DNA of 58,247 nt from Tumebacillus flagellatus (GCF_000714935.1 NZ_JMIR01000029.1:1-58247); one strand, 5' to 3'; counted from the first letter of the stretch, positions 1 to 9,163 are shown. The notes: generated from the sequence alone by a model not told the origin. A program made the numbers and translations.

Positions 1-173
1 ACGAGCGTTTGAGTCACGTGGAGGCTCGCTTGGATCACATGGACGAGCGTTTGAGTCACGTGGAGGCTCGTTTGGATCTGATGGAAGAGTCGCTGCGGAT
101 TTTGGCGGTGCAGCAGCGGGATGATATCTTGGCTTTGGTCAGGATGTCTGTTGTCGATCCGAAAGCCATTTAA
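1..173 (+). CDS. C-terminal end of a coiled-coil protein (partial)
   Basis: The 5' end lies outside the window. Reading from base 3, 56 codons run to a TAA at 171-173. The visible part is a near-perfect 14-residue (42-nt) repeat, ERLSHVEARLDHMD, with Leu/Val every 3-4 residues, which is a textbook heptad coiled coil. A short tail ending in DPKAI follows. Proteins of this kind are often small spacer or oligomerising proteins, but no catalytic domain is visible and I cannot name it. The frame is certain because the repeat keeps phase; the function is unknown. Confidence 0.7.
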   Translation, partial: ERLSHVEARLDHMDERLSHVEARLDLMEESLRILAVQQRDDILALVRMSVVDPKAI

Positions 174-289
174 TTCCCCGTTTCACTTCTATTCTTGTCT
201 CTGATTCCCTAAAAAGCAGTGCACGCTGCAACGGCCCCGCTGCGCTCTGACAAGGGGTCGCTGCAGCCTCACTCTCTACCTCGCAAGCA

Positions 290-1744
290 TCACTTTCCTC
301 CTAACCTCTCCCAACTTTCCACCCTTTCCTTCACTTCCACCGACACGTTCAACTCCCTCAGCACCTCCTGTACATATTCCTCCCGCCGCATCCCCACCAA
401 CACCGAAGACACGCCCGCCGTGGAGCGCAACGCCCGCAAGGCCATGCCGCTGAGGGTTTCCGCCTCTCCCCACTGAGCGTCCGCTATCTTCACACGAAGC
501 TTCAACTCTTCCGCCACGTCCGAAGCCCGCTGCCGATACAGCTCCGTCACCGCCAAAAACGTCTCGTTCACGCGGCTCACATATCCTTCCAACCAAGCCC
601 CGACCTCCGGCTTCAGGTTCGGCGCCTCCAGCAACGACTGCACCCCGCCCTGCACCGTCGGCACCAAAAAACGCTGCAACACGTCCTGCCAATGATCAAG
701 CGACGCAAACTTCCGCCCGTGCTCTTGCAAAAGCGCCCCCGCCGTCAACCGATCCGCCAAACTCTCCCGCAGATCCGCCCCGCCTTCGACCCTCGACAAA
801 AACTCCCGGCGAAACGTCTCTTCCCATGTCGTCAATTCGTCTATCAACTTCGGCACAGAGTCCACAACCGCTTCATCCGGCTTCGCAACGTCCGCCAACC
901 GCACCAACGAGTTCCCGGCGAACGCGTTCAACGGTCGGTTGATCAACACACCGAGCCCTTTTTCCAGCGCAAACTCCAGTGCGCTCTGCTTGCCGGATTG
1001 GTTTTTCTCCAAAACGCCGCCGCGCTCCAGCAAGTTCATCGGCATCTGGATCACCCGGAAGTGATGGTCAGGCGCGATCGACTCCGCCAACTCCCACACC
1101 CGCTCCAGCGACGTAAACTGATACTCCCCGGCAGGCGCAGGAAAAGTATTCGAGGAGATCCCGTACCAGCGAATCCGCCCGCGCTCCACTTCCTTCTCCA
1201 AATGCTTGAATGCAAGCAAGATCCGCCGCTCATATTCCTGCCGCGCCTCGTCCAGCGGCAGGGACGCTTTTTGCGCCCAACCCAGATAATATTCCGGATT
1301 GTGCAGCAGATACACATCCAACGACGACATCTGCAACCGCTCCAAACTCGCCGTCAGCTGATCTTCCAAAAACTCCGGGTGGATGCAATGCTCCAGTCCC
1401 TCCCCGTACAACACCAAATCGAGAAACGGCATCCCTTCCCGCTTGCGTTGCTGACTCAAGCGGTAGTTGTGCCCTTGCAGATACCCCGCTTTGGAAATCA
1501 CCACCACTTGCCCACGGCTCATTTCCCCTGCCGCGGTCATCTCCGCCAGCACTTGACCCACCAATTCTTCCGATCTCCCGTCCGAATAGTTGGCGCTGGT
1601 GTCGATCAAGTTCACGCCGCCAAGAAGCGCTTGACGCAACGCTTCACGGTGCTCTGGCACCGACACATCCACTCGATAACAACCAAACCCGGCGGGACTG
1701 ACGTTCAAATCCGTCTTGCCGAGTGCATTATATGGTAGAAACAT
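290..1744 (-). CDS. aldo/keto reductase, long form (484 aa)
   Basis: Predicted NAD(P)H-dependent aldo/keto reductase. The N-terminal half has the family signature in order: LIDTSANYSDGRSEELVGQ (catalytic Asp and Tyr), VVVISKAGY (Lys) and DVYLLHNPEYY (His). Near the C-terminus, STAGVSSVLVGMRREEYVQE is the usual cofactor-binding end. At 484 aa it is far longer than the usual 270-340 aa; the extra part is a mostly helical region between about residues 240 and 400. I chose ATG 1744 because GGAGGTGA lies just upstream; the reading frame stays open further upstream but without a better site. It is followed on the same strand, upstream, by the DUF192 gene. The substrate cannot be told from the sequence. 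Confidence 0.88.
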   Translation of the reverse strand: MFLPYNALGKTDLNVSPAGFGCYRVDVSVPEHREALRQALLGGVNLIDTSANYSDGRSEELVGQVLAEMTAAGEMSRGQVVVISKAGYLQGHNYRLSQQRKREGMPFLDLVLYGEGLEHCIHPEFLEDQLTASLERLQMSSLDVYLLHNPEYYLGWAQKASLPLDEARQEYERRILLAFKHLEKEVERGRIRWYGISSNTFPAPAGEYQFTSLERVWELAESIAPDHHFRVIQMPMNLLERGGVLEKNQSGKQSALEFALEKGLGVLINRPLNAFAGNSLVRLADVAKPDEAVVDSVPKLIDELTTWEETFRREFLSRVEGGADLRESLADRLTAGALLQEHGRKFASLDHWQDVLQRFLVPTVQGGVQSLLEAPNLKPEVGAWLEGYVSRVNETFLAVTELYRQRASDVAEELKLRVKIADAQWGEAETLSGMALRALRSTAGVSSVLVGMRREEYVQEVLRELNVSVEVKERVESWERLGGK

Positions 1745-1791
1745 TTCCTTCACCTCCCCCCCAGTATACCAAAAAAAAGGAGCGCCCCCTG

Positions 1792-2193
1792 TCAGGCACC
1801 CCTCTCTTGGTTGTACAGCCACTCCATGTACGACTCGCCGGATCGCTCCGTCTCCAACACCAACCGGTCCCGCACCTGCGTCCCGCTCGCCGACAGCGTG
1901 CCGGCGGGAAACTCGATCACATGCGTCGCACCGCGCACAAACGGCGCGAGATAGTTCGGTTTGACACGGTGCAACAAATGCACGATGCGCTGCTCGGCAT
2001 CGAGAAACGCCACGTCGATCTCTTCCTTCATAAAAAACGTATGAATCCCGTTGCAGGACTGGATCACCAACGCCGCCCCGATCGGCATGTTTCGCCGTCC
2101 TATCCACCCGCGCAACCGCCTCCAAAACGACGCCGCCATCTCCACTTCCCATGCCAACCGCACGCCCAAACTTTGGTTCCACACTTCCAGCAT
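1792..2193 (-). CDS. DUF192 family protein
   Basis: A 133-aa protein of the DUF192 (PF02643) family, small beta-rich proteins of unknown biochemical role. The family pattern is visible: LGVRLA near the start, IGAALVIQSCNGIHTFFMKEEIDVAFLD in the middle (the conserved HTFFM segment) and a final ATHVIEFPAGTLSASGTQVRD. ATG 2193 is chosen because GAGGAGG is seven bases upstream; the open frame continues upstream with Arg/Glu-rich, non-family sequence. Unlike many homologues it has no signal peptide. It sits 47 bp upstream of the aldo/keto reductase on the same strand, so the two may be co-transcribed. Confidence 0.85.
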   Translation of the reverse strand: MLEVWNQSLGVRLAWEVEMAASFWRRLRGWIGRRNMPIGAALVIQSCNGIHTFFMKEEIDVAFLDAEQRIVHLLHRVKPNYLAPFVRGATHVIEFPAGTLSASGTQVRDRLVLETERSGESYMEWLYNQERGA

Positions 2194-2660
2194 CCCAAAC
2201 TCCTCCTCTCGGTCTCGTACCTCCATCACTTCTCTAGACTCCTGCTTCTTCCTAAACATCCAAACGCGATCATCACGTCGAAGCCGCTGTGCTTCTCCAA
2301 GTCTTTTCCCGTATCGGCGGCCCTTGGTGAACCTTGATTTCCGTTTGACGCCAGAGTATAATGACAATGTTCGCCATAATTTCTAGCTGTCGCAGGTTGG
2401 TTGATTGACATCGCTGTTAGAGTTTTAACCTTTTTGATTGTTCAATCCTATTTCAACCGAAACTTGAATGATTGTCTTGTCTTCACTATACAACGTTGTC
2501 GAATTCCCTCGGAATAGGTCGGAGTGCCTTTTCTGGGTTAGACTTTCGAATTAGTTTTCTGATAACTCCCAGGCACAAACCGTGCTGTATGGATAGGAAA
2601 ATTGGCACTCTCCCCCTTGGGAGTCAGTGCCTTTTTTTCCATTTAGAGAGGTGACTAACG
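2194..2660 (+). promoter_or_regulatory. structured leader region ahead of rqcH
   Basis: This 467-bp gap has no convincing gene. Its right half can fold. GTGC (2524-2527) plus CTGGG (2533-2537) can pair with CCCAG (2568-2572) plus GCAC (2573-2576). A strong terminator hairpin (2604-2638) sits only 22 bp before the rqcH start. GAGTGCC at 2522-2528 is also complementary to GGCACTC at 2604-2610, the 5' arm of that terminator, so an alternative antiterminator pairing is possible. I do not recognise a T-box, SAM, preQ1 or other named riboswitch. Whether it is an attenuator or an independent small RNA with its own terminator is open. Confidence 0.4.
2604..2638 (+). terminator. intrinsic terminator immediately upstream of rqcH
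   Basis: GGCACT-CTCCC pairs with GGGAG-(TC)-AGTGCC around a short loop and is followed by seven T. It lies between the leader and the rqcH ribosome site (AGAGAGGTG), so transcription of rqcH must start after it or read through it. Confidence 0.75.
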
Positions 2661-4406
2661 ATGGCTTATGACGGTCTTGTGCTTCGCGCTGTGACGCACG
2701 AACTGCACACCAAGCTCGCCGGCGGGCGGGTGGATAAAATCTACCAGCCGGTGGAGCGCGATTTGCTCCTGCACGTCCGGGGCTTTGGCCAGAACCACAA
2801 ACTGCTGTTGACGGCGCACGCGTCTTACCCGCGCGTACAACTGACAGATGACTACAAGGGCGTCAACCCGGCCGAACCGCCGATGTTTTGCATGCTGCTG
2901 CGCAAACATTGCGAGGGCGGGCGGATCACCCGTATCGAGCAAGTCGGCAACGAACGCATCTTGCACATCGCCGTGGAGAACCGCGACGAACTGGGCGATT
3001 TGACGGAGCGCGTGCTGGTGGTCGAGATCATGGGGCGGCATTCCAACGTCATCTTGCTCGATCCTAAGGAAAACCGCATCCTCGACTCGCTCGTGCACGT
3101 CAATTTCGGCACGTCCCGCCATCGCGAAGTGTTGCCGGGACGTTCGTACATCGCGCCGCCGGAACAGGAGAAGTCCAACCCGTTTGACATCTCGTTTGGC
3201 GAGTTTGAAGCGCTGCGCACGGCGGCGGAAAGTCTTGCGTACGACAAATTCCTGCTGAATTCCTTCACCGGCCTCTCGCCTCTGCTTTCCCGCGAGATTT
3301 CCGCACGCGTGCAAACGACGGGCAACCTCGACGCGGAATGGCAGGCGTTTGCGAATTTGATCGAGGATGCGCGCAACCATCGCTACCAGCCGACGATCGT
3401 CTACCAAGACGAACGCCCTGTCGCGTTCTCAAGCTTTGACTTGACGCATCTGGACGGCGAGAAGAAATCGTATGATTCGATGTCGGAAGCGATCCACCAG
3501 TTTTACGCTGAGAAATCGTGGCGCGACACCCTGCGTCAAAAGTCCCACGACCTCGAACGGCTCCTCACCAACGAATTGGAACGCAACATCGGGAAACTGG
3601 CGAAGTTTAAGCAACAGATCGAGGAAGCGGACCAAGCGGAAATCTACCGCATCTACGGCGAATTGATCACCGCGTACCAATACCAGATCGAGCGCGGGAT
3701 GAGCGAAGTCACCGTTCAGAACTTCTACGACGAGAATATGGGCGAGATCACCGTTCCGCTCGACCCGGCGTTCAGCGCCAATGAGAACGCGCAAAGCAAC
3801 TTCAAGAAGTACAACAAAGTCAAGAAGTCGATCCCGATCTTGCAGGAGCAGATTGGAGAGACGGAAGCGGAGATCCACTATCTGGAGAACTTGCTCCAGC
3901 AGTTGACGACGGCGTCTTGGAGCGACATCGAAGAGATCCGCGACGAACTGGCGGGCGAAGGATACATCAAGATCAAGCGCAAACCGCTGCCCAAAGGCAA
4001 GAAACCGCCGAAGGAAAAAACGGCCCCGATCAAACCGGAGCGCTACGTCTCTTCCGACGGGATCGAAATTCTCTTGGGCAAGAACAACAAGCAAAACGAA
4101 TTCCTCACCATGAAGCACGCCGCCAACAGCGACACGTGGCTGCACACCAAGGACATTCCGGGCTCGCACGTCGTCATCCGGGCGCGGGAAATTCCGGAGA
4201 GCACGCTGCTGGAAGCGGCGCAACTCGCCGCCTACTTCTCCAAAGGCCGCGAGTCCAGCCAAGTCCCCGTCGACTACACGCTGGTCAAACACATCTGGAA
4301 ACCGAACGGCTCCAAGCCCGGCTTCGTGCTCTACGACAACCAGAAGACCCTCTACGTCACGCCCGATCCGCGCATCACGGAGCGTTTGAGCGCGGAACGT
4401 GATTAA
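2661..4406 (+). CDS. rqcH: RqcH / NFACT-family ribosome quality-control protein
   Basis: The 581-aa product matches the bacterial NFACT family (once called fibronectin-binding protein FbpA). These proteins bind obstructed 50S subunits carrying peptidyl-tRNA and direct C-terminal poly-alanine tailing that marks the stalled peptide for degradation (family knowledge). The order fits: NFACT-N (MAYDGLVLRAVTHEL through VEIMGRHSNVILLD), a long helical coiled-coil middle (about 280-430), and NFACT-R near the C-terminus (ILLGKNNKQNEFLTMK, DTWLHTKDIPGSHVVIR). The residue pair described as DR near position 97 in Bacillus RqcH appears here as Glu98-Arg99, if my alignment is right. The start follows AGAGAGGTGACTAACG. 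The gene stands behind a terminator-bearing leader and is followed by a CvpA-like gene 51 bp on. Confidence 0.93.
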   Translation: MAYDGLVLRAVTHELHTKLAGGRVDKIYQPVERDLLLHVRGFGQNHKLLLTAHASYPRVQLTDDYKGVNPAEPPMFCMLLRKHCEGGRITRIEQVGNERILHIAVENRDELGDLTERVLVVEIMGRHSNVILLDPKENRILDSLVHVNFGTSRHREVLPGRSYIAPPEQEKSNPFDISFGEFEALRTAAESLAYDKFLLNSFTGLSPLLSREISARVQTTGNLDAEWQAFANLIEDARNHRYQPTIVYQDERPVAFSSFDLTHLDGEKKSYDSMSEAIHQFYAEKSWRDTLRQKSHDLERLLTNELERNIGKLAKFKQQIEEADQAEIYRIYGELITAYQYQIERGMSEVTVQNFYDENMGEITVPLDPAFSANENAQSNFKKYNKVKKSIPILQEQIGETEAEIHYLENLLQQLTTASWSDIEEIRDELAGEGYIKIKRKPLPKGKKPPKEKTAPIKPERYVSSDGIEILLGKNNKQNEFLTMKHAANSDTWLHTKDIPGSHVVIRAREIPESTLLEAAQLAAYFSKGRESSQVPVDYTLVKHIWKPNGSKPGFVLYDNQKTLYVTPDPRITERLSAERD

Positions 4407-4457
4407 ACGGCACGGTTTCGGGAGTATCCTGTAACATTTGAAGAGGAGAGTGACGGG

Positions 4458-5174
4458 ATGTCGCTGCTCGATATTTTGTTTTTGCTGCTGGTGCTGACGG
4501 GGTTGGTGACCGGCTTTCTGTCCGGCTTTATCAACGGCATCGCCCGGCTGTTTTCCTATCTGGTCGCCGCCGCCGTCGCCGCCCGGTTCGCCGAGCCGGT
4601 GGGCTTGCGGATATCACAGTGGTTGGGGCTGGACAAAGTCGTCCGCGCCGAGCTTGCCAAGCAAATTCCGGAACCCTTGCAGACGGCGCACATCTCCGCC
4701 GAGCAAGCCAAACCCTTGCTGGATCAAGCCAACATCCCGCTGTTTTACCAAGCGGAAATCTTAGAGAACCTCAAGCACAACACGTTGCTCAACGCCCTCT
4801 CGATGACCTACATGCACTGGATTTCGGCGATGATCGGACTTTTGATTTTGACGACGCTGTTTTATTGGGTGATTCGCCTCGTCCTCTCGCCGCTGGTGCG
4901 CGTGCTCCATGCCGTCTTTCCTTGGGTGCTCGACCGGATCGGCGGGTTGGCGCTCGGCGTCGTGTTGACGCTCTTGGAGTTGTCGTTTCTCGGGCTGTTT
5001 CTCACGACGCTCAACGACCTGCCGAATTTGCCTCCCGCGGTGAAGACGGCGATTCACGATTCGCAGCTCCTGCCCTCCCTCAACAACCTCGCGCACACGT
5101 TGCTTCAAGGGTTGGGCGCCAAGGGTCTGCTTCCCCCCGCTTTGCAATCGCCGGGAATTGCCCCGCCCTTGTGA
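4458..5174 (+). CDS. CvpA family membrane protein
   Basis: A 238-aa integral membrane protein with four hydrophobic segments (about residues 4-24, 27-46, 115-140 and 160-185), starting MSLLDILFLLLVLTGLVTGFLSGF, the typical CvpA/colicin V production family N-terminus. Family members are small four-helix inner membrane proteins of ill-defined envelope function. A Pro-rich tail ends the protein. GAAGAGGAGAG lies before the ATG. It is downstream of rqcH on the same strand and followed by a strong terminator, so the two may form one transcript. Confidence 0.8.
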   Translation: MSLLDILFLLLVLTGLVTGFLSGFINGIARLFSYLVAAAVAARFAEPVGLRISQWLGLDKVVRAELAKQIPEPLQTAHISAEQAKPLLDQANIPLFYQAEILENLKHNTLLNALSMTYMHWISAMIGLLILTTLFYWVIRLVLSPLVRVLHAVFPWVLDRIGGLALGVVLTLLELSFLGLFLTTLNDLPNLPPAVKTAIHDSQLLPSLNNLAHTLLQGLGAKGLLPPALQSPGIAPPL

Positions 5175-5188
5175 GGCGGTTGCTGTTC

Positions 5189-5222
5189 GAGACTCCCATC
5201 ACAGTTCGGGAGTCTCTTTTTG
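5189..5222 (+). terminator. terminator after the CvpA-like gene
   Basis: A nine-base perfect stem, GAGACTCCC / GGGAGTCTC, with a ten-base loop is followed by TTTTT. It separates the rqcH-CvpA pair from the ABC exporter operon. Confidence 0.85.
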
Positions 5223-5256
5223 TGGTATGATCCTACTTTGGGAGGCGATAACAGGA

Positions 5257-6285
5257 ATGGCACTCATCGAAGTCAATCATTTGCGCAAAGAATTTAAACG
5301 GATCATTCCCAAGACCGGCTTCCTCTCTGGAATCCGCAATCTCTGGAATACCGACACCCACACGCACGTCGCGGTGGACGACATTTCCTTCAAAGTGGAA
5401 GAGGGCGAATTGCTCGGCTACATCGGCCCGAACGGGGCCGGCAAGTCCACGTCGATCAAGATGCTGACCGGCATCCTCGTCCCGACCTCGGGGGATGTGA
5501 AAATTGCGGGTCTCACCCCGTGGAAAGACCGCCGCGCACACACCCAGAACATCGGGGTCGTGTTCGGGCAGAAAACGCAGCTCTGGTGGGACATCCCCGT
5601 CATCGAGAGCTTCCGCGTCTTGAAGACGATCTACAAGATTCCCGACGAACTCTACACCAAAAACCTCAACCAGTTCCGCGAACTGCTCGAACTCGACCAG
5701 TTTGAAAACACGCCGGTGCGCCAACTGTCGCTCGGGCAGCGGATGCGCGCCGACCTTGCCGCCGCGTTGCTTCACGATCCGAAGATCCTCTTCCTCGACG
5801 AGCCGACGATCGGCGTCGACGTGCTGGCGAAGGAACGCCTGCGCACGTTCATCAAGGAAATCAACCGCACCCGCGGCGTCACCGTGCTGCTGACGACGCA
5901 CGACATGCAGGACATCGAGAAACTCTGCCACCGCATGGCGATCATCGACGACGGCAACATCCTCTACGACGGCTCGATTGACGCGCTGAAATCGAAGTTC
6001 GGCAACGAGCGCACGCTCGTCATCGAGCTCGACGACGCGCCGTACCGCTTGAACTTGCCGGGCACCCGCATCTTGCGCGAAGAAGGCACGCGCGTGTGGC
6101 TGGCGTTCAACCGCGACCAGTTCTCGGCGTCCGACATCATGATGCGCGTGGCGGAGCATCACACGATTCGCGACTTGACGGTGGAAGAGCCGGAAATCGA
6201 ATCGATCGTCCGCGAAATTTACGAAGGCAGCCACTCCGGTCGCAAGAGGGAGGATGAACATGTCCCTGTTCTGGATCTTCAGTAG
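5257..6285 (+). CDS. ABC-2 exporter, ATP-binding subunit
   Basis: The 342-aa ATPase shows Walker A GPNGAGKST (residues 57-65), the Q-loop VVFGQKTQLWWDIP, the ABC signature LSLGQRMRA, Walker B ILFLDEPTIGVD and the switch His in LLTTHDMQD. ATG 5257 has GGAGG 11 bp upstream and starts the family's normal MALIEVNHLRKEFKR; the longer open frame upstream overlaps the terminator and is not used. A C-terminal extension (about 250-342) is typical of subunits that work with ABC2_membrane_6 (DUF990-type) permeases, which are encoded next. Related three-gene sets include viologen/drug exporters and systems of unknown substrate; the substrate here is not evident. Confidence 0.92.
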   Translation: MALIEVNHLRKEFKRIIPKTGFLSGIRNLWNTDTHTHVAVDDISFKVEEGELLGYIGPNGAGKSTSIKMLTGILVPTSGDVKIAGLTPWKDRRAHTQNIGVVFGQKTQLWWDIPVIESFRVLKTIYKIPDELYTKNLNQFRELLELDQFENTPVRQLSLGQRMRADLAAALLHDPKILFLDEPTIGVDVLAKERLRTFIKEINRTRGVTVLLTTHDMQDIEKLCHRMAIIDDGNILYDGSIDALKSKFGNERTLVIELDDAPYRLNLPGTRILREEGTRVWLAFNRDQFSASDIMMRVAEHHTIRDLTVEEPEIESIVREIYEGSHSGRKREDEHVPVLDLQ

Positions 6286-7060
6286 GCAGAGCTTCTACCA
6301 ACAGTCGGCGTACCGGCTGAACTTCTGGTTGGAGATCGCCGGGGTCATGTTGCAGATTTACGTGGTCTACAAGCTCTGGAACGTGTTGTTCGAGCAGACC
6401 CCGCAATCGTTTGGCGGCGTGTCGCTGCCGCAGATGATCACGTACGCCGTGCTCGGCATGCTGATCGGCTCGATTCTCAACACCGGCGAGGGCGTGCACA
6501 CCTACATCCAGCAGCAAGTGCGGATGGGGCAGATCACGACCGACCTGATGAAACCGGTCGATTTCATTGTGCACATGATGGCGCGCGACTTCGGGTCGAT
6601 GATCACCCGCTTGGTGTTCTTGCTCGTGCCGCCGCTGGCGATTTCCTACCTGCTGTTTGACATGGTGATTCCGACTTCGCCGCTGCGCATCTTCGGGTTT
6701 GTGGTCGCGCTGGCGCAGGCGTGGGTGATTCTGTTCTTCTGCAACTTCATGTTCGGCCTGATTTCGTTCAAGACGCTCGATCTCATGGGATTTTCCTTCA
6801 CGTACTTTGCGCTGGTTCGCTTCGCTTCCGGGCAGATCGTGCCGCTTTGGATGTACCCGGACGTGTTGCAGCCGGTGTTGAACTTCCTGCCGTTTAAGTC
6901 GGTGTTCTACACGCCGCTGGCGATCTACAACGGCGTGCTCACCTCTTCCTCGATGTGGACGGCGCTGTTGACCCAAACCGCCTGGATGATCGGGTTGTTC
7001 GTGGTCGCCCGCTTGATTTGGGGCCGCATCCACAACAGCTTGATCGTGCAAGGAGGTTGA
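6260..7060 (+). CDS. ABC-2 exporter permease 1 (ABC2_membrane_6 type)
   Basis: Integral membrane protein of about 266 aa with six predicted hydrophobic segments, N-terminus MSLFWIFSRQSFYQQSAYRLNFWLE and the family-like LISFKTLDLMGFSFTYFALVRFASGQIVPLWMYP stretch. Two in-frame ATGs exist. The one at 6260 is preferred because GGGAGG (6248-6253) is six bases before it, whereas 6254 abuts the Shine-Dalgarno. The gene overlaps the ATPase gene by 26 bp, implying coupled translation. With the next gene it would form the hetero-dimeric membrane domain of the exporter. Confidence 0.88.
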   Translation: MSLFWIFSRQSFYQQSAYRLNFWLEIAGVMLQIYVVYKLWNVLFEQTPQSFGGVSLPQMITYAVLGMLIGSILNTGEGVHTYIQQQVRMGQITTDLMKPVDFIVHMMARDFGSMITRLVFLLVPPLAISYLLFDMVIPTSPLRIFGFVVALAQAWVILFFCNFMFGLISFKTLDLMGFSFTYFALVRFASGQIVPLWMYPDVLQPVLNFLPFKSVFYTPLAIYNGVLTSSSMWTALLTQTAWMIGLFVVARLIWGRIHNSLIVQGG

Positions 7061-7064
7061 TTCT

Positions 7065-7868
7065 ATGCGAGAAAACATGACGATCTATTTGACGATGATC
7101 CGCGCCGCCGTGCTGACGCGGCTGGAATACCGCGCCGACTTCGTGATGGGCATCATCGGCGTGTTCATCCTCAACGCCGGGACTTTGGCGACGTCGTGGG
7201 TGTTGCTCAGCCGCTTTCAGAATTTGCACGGCTGGACGTTTTGGGAAATTGTCTTTCTCTACAACATGTGGCTGCTCGGCCACGGCATCCGCGCCGTGTT
7301 CTTCCGCCACATCAACATGCTGGAGCAGTTTATCGTCGAGGGCACGTTCGACCAGATCTTGACCCGCCCCGCCAACCCGCTGGTGCAGTTTCTGGGCCGT
7401 GAAGTGCATTACCTCGGCGTCGGCGACGTGCTGCTCTCCGTCTTCATGCTGGTCTTGGCGTACCACAACCTCGGGCTGAACTGGCCGTGGTGGATGTTCG
7501 GCTGGCTCATCGTCATCGCGCTCTCCAGCGCCGTCGTAGAGATGGCGATCACGCTCTTGCTCGTCTCCACGTCGTTCTTGACGACCCGCTCCCGGGCGCT
7601 GGTCAACTCGGCGTCGCTGTTCTCTTGGGGCGTCGTGCAGCAATACCCGGTGGACATGTTCGGCAAACTGTTGCGCAACATCGTCACGATCCTCTTGCCG
7701 TTTGCCTTCATGAACTACTACCCGTCGCTTGTGTTCCTCGGCAAGCAAGACGTCGTGCCGTGGGGCTTCTTGACGTGGTATGCGCCGGTCGTGGCGTTGA
7801 TTTTGCTGTTCCTCGCCATCTCGATGTGGAACTACGGCATCAAACGCTACCAGAGTTCCGGTTCGTAA
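7065..7868 (+). CDS. ABC-2 exporter permease 2 (ABC2_membrane_6 type)
   Basis: A 267-aa membrane protein with about six hydrophobic segments. The segment EQFIVEGTFDQILTRPANPLVQFLGRE is the conserved cytoplasmic loop of this permease family and also occurs, diverged, in permease 1 (QVRMGQITTDLMKPVDFIVHMMARD). AGGAGG (7051-7056) overlaps the end of permease 1, and ATG 7065 follows four bases after its stop, so the three genes are one operon. Family: ABC2_membrane_6 (PF06182). The substrate is unknown. Confidence 0.88.
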   Translation: MRENMTIYLTMIRAAVLTRLEYRADFVMGIIGVFILNAGTLATSWVLLSRFQNLHGWTFWEIVFLYNMWLLGHGIRAVFFRHINMLEQFIVEGTFDQILTRPANPLVQFLGREVHYLGVGDVLLSVFMLVLAYHNLGLNWPWWMFGWLIVIALSSAVVEMAITLLLVSTSFLTTRSRALVNSASLFSWGVVQQYPVDMFGKLLRNIVTILLPFAFMNYYPSLVFLGKQDVVPWGFLTWYAPVVALILLFLAISMWNYGIKRYQSSGS

Positions 7869-7982
7869 TCTCCGCCTGACCTTTTTCCAACAGCTTGTCA
7901 AAAAACAGACACGGAGCGGATAGCAAATGTGCGGCTCCCCCCATAGAGTGGTACTAGATCCATTCTGCGAGGAGCCGATTCT

Positions 7983-9110
7983 ATGCACATCTGCTATCTG
8001 TCTCCCGGTTCTGTCCCTCTGCCCCCCGCCCCCTGCACCTCTGTGGAAATCTACTCCAAGGAGATCGCAACACACCTCTCCCACCGTCACTTCGTCACCC
8101 TCTACGCCAAATCCAACCAGAACATCTCCCGACAGACCGGCAAACTGACCGTCCGCCGCTTGATCACCCAAGGAGGTCTGCCCTACGCACGCCAGACGAT
8201 CCGCGATCTGAAAGCCCGCAACGCCGCCCCCGACATCTTGCACGTGGAAAACCGCCTCAACTTCGTCCCCGTCCTTCGCGCAGCTTTCCCCAACACGCCC
8301 ATCGTCCTCAACCTGCACTCCAATGTTCTCATCTCGTCCACCCCGCTTCCGGCCGTGCAAAAAAGCTTGCGCAATCTCGACGCATTGGTGGTGAACAGCC
8401 AGTATTTGAAACGCTTTCTCGTCAAGCGCTACCCGATGCTTCCGGCGCAGAAAATTCACGTCATCCCCCCAGGTCTTGACGTGCGCCGCTTCCCTTCGAG
8501 GCATTCCGCGGCAGGCCAAGCCCTGCGCAAAGCCACCCGCAAGCGCCTCGGCGTCCCGTCCGACCGCCGCGTCTTGCTGTTTGTCGGACGCTTCATCGAG
8601 CGCAAGGGCATCACCGTTCTGCTCGACGCCTTCCGCCAAGTTCGAAAAAAACACCGCAACACGGAACTCTGGATCATCGGCGGACGCCCGCACAGCTCCT
8701 CCCCGTTTCACAGCGCGGTGCGGGAGAAATCCAAAGCGCTGCCCGTGCGCTTTCTCGGCTTCATCCCCCAAAACCGCCTGCCCGCGTACTACTGCGCCGC
8801 CGACCTGTTTGTCTGCCCGTCGCAGGCGCCCGAATCGTTCGGCCTCGTCAACACCGAAGCGGCCGCCAGCGGTTTGCCGGTCGTGGCCAGCGGTGCGTGG
8901 GGAATTCGCGAAGCGGTCGCGGACGGCATCAGCGGCAAACTCGTCACAAACTACAAGTCCCCGGTCGCGTTTGCCGCCGCGATCAACTCCCTGCTCGACA
9001 ACCCCGCCCGTCTCGAGGCTCTCGGCAAAAGCGCACGCCTCTGGGCCGCGCGCCGATTCTCGTGGGCCAGGGCGGCCCGCAAGTTCGAAGTGTTGTACCG
9101 CAGACTCTAA
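7983..9110 (+). CDS. glycosyltransferase family 4 (GT-B fold)
   Basis: A 375-aa protein with the retaining GT4 layout: N-terminal domain HICYLSPGSVPLPP..., a mid-protein VLLFVGRFIERKGITVLLDAF (start of the nucleotide-sugar domain) and the EX7E motif in APESFGLVNTEAAASGLPVVASG. Such enzymes move a sugar from NDP-sugar to an acceptor; in endospore formers close relatives (CotSA-like) act on the spore coat (family knowledge). GAGGAG precedes ATG 7983. It is convergent with a YheC/D ATP-grasp gene and shares a bidirectional terminator with it. That pairing suggests a spore-coat or surface-glycan role, which is inference. Confidence 0.85.
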   Translation: MHICYLSPGSVPLPPAPCTSVEIYSKEIATHLSHRHFVTLYAKSNQNISRQTGKLTVRRLITQGGLPYARQTIRDLKARNAAPDILHVENRLNFVPVLRAAFPNTPIVLNLHSNVLISSTPLPAVQKSLRNLDALVVNSQYLKRFLVKRYPMLPAQKIHVIPPGLDVRRFPSRHSAAGQALRKATRKRLGVPSDRRVLLFVGRFIERKGITVLLDAFRQVRKKHRNTELWIIGGRPHSSSPFHSAVREKSKALPVRFLGFIPQNRLPAYYCAADLFVCPSQAPESFGLVNTEAAASGLPVVASGAWGIREAVADGISGKLVTNYKSPVAFAAAINSLLDNPARLEALGKSARLWAARRFSWARAARKFEVLYRRL

Positions 9111-9116
9111 GAAAAA

Positions 9117-9156
9117 AGGCTTGATTCGCGCCGATTGCGAACCAAGCCTCTTTTTC
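9117..9156. terminator. bidirectional terminator between glycosyltransferase and YheC/D genes
   Basis: AGGCTTG...CGC/GCG...CAAGCCT makes a strong hairpin. It has an A-run on the left and a T-run on the right, so it can stop both converging transcripts. Confidence 0.8.
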
Positions 9157-9163
9157 CTTTTCC

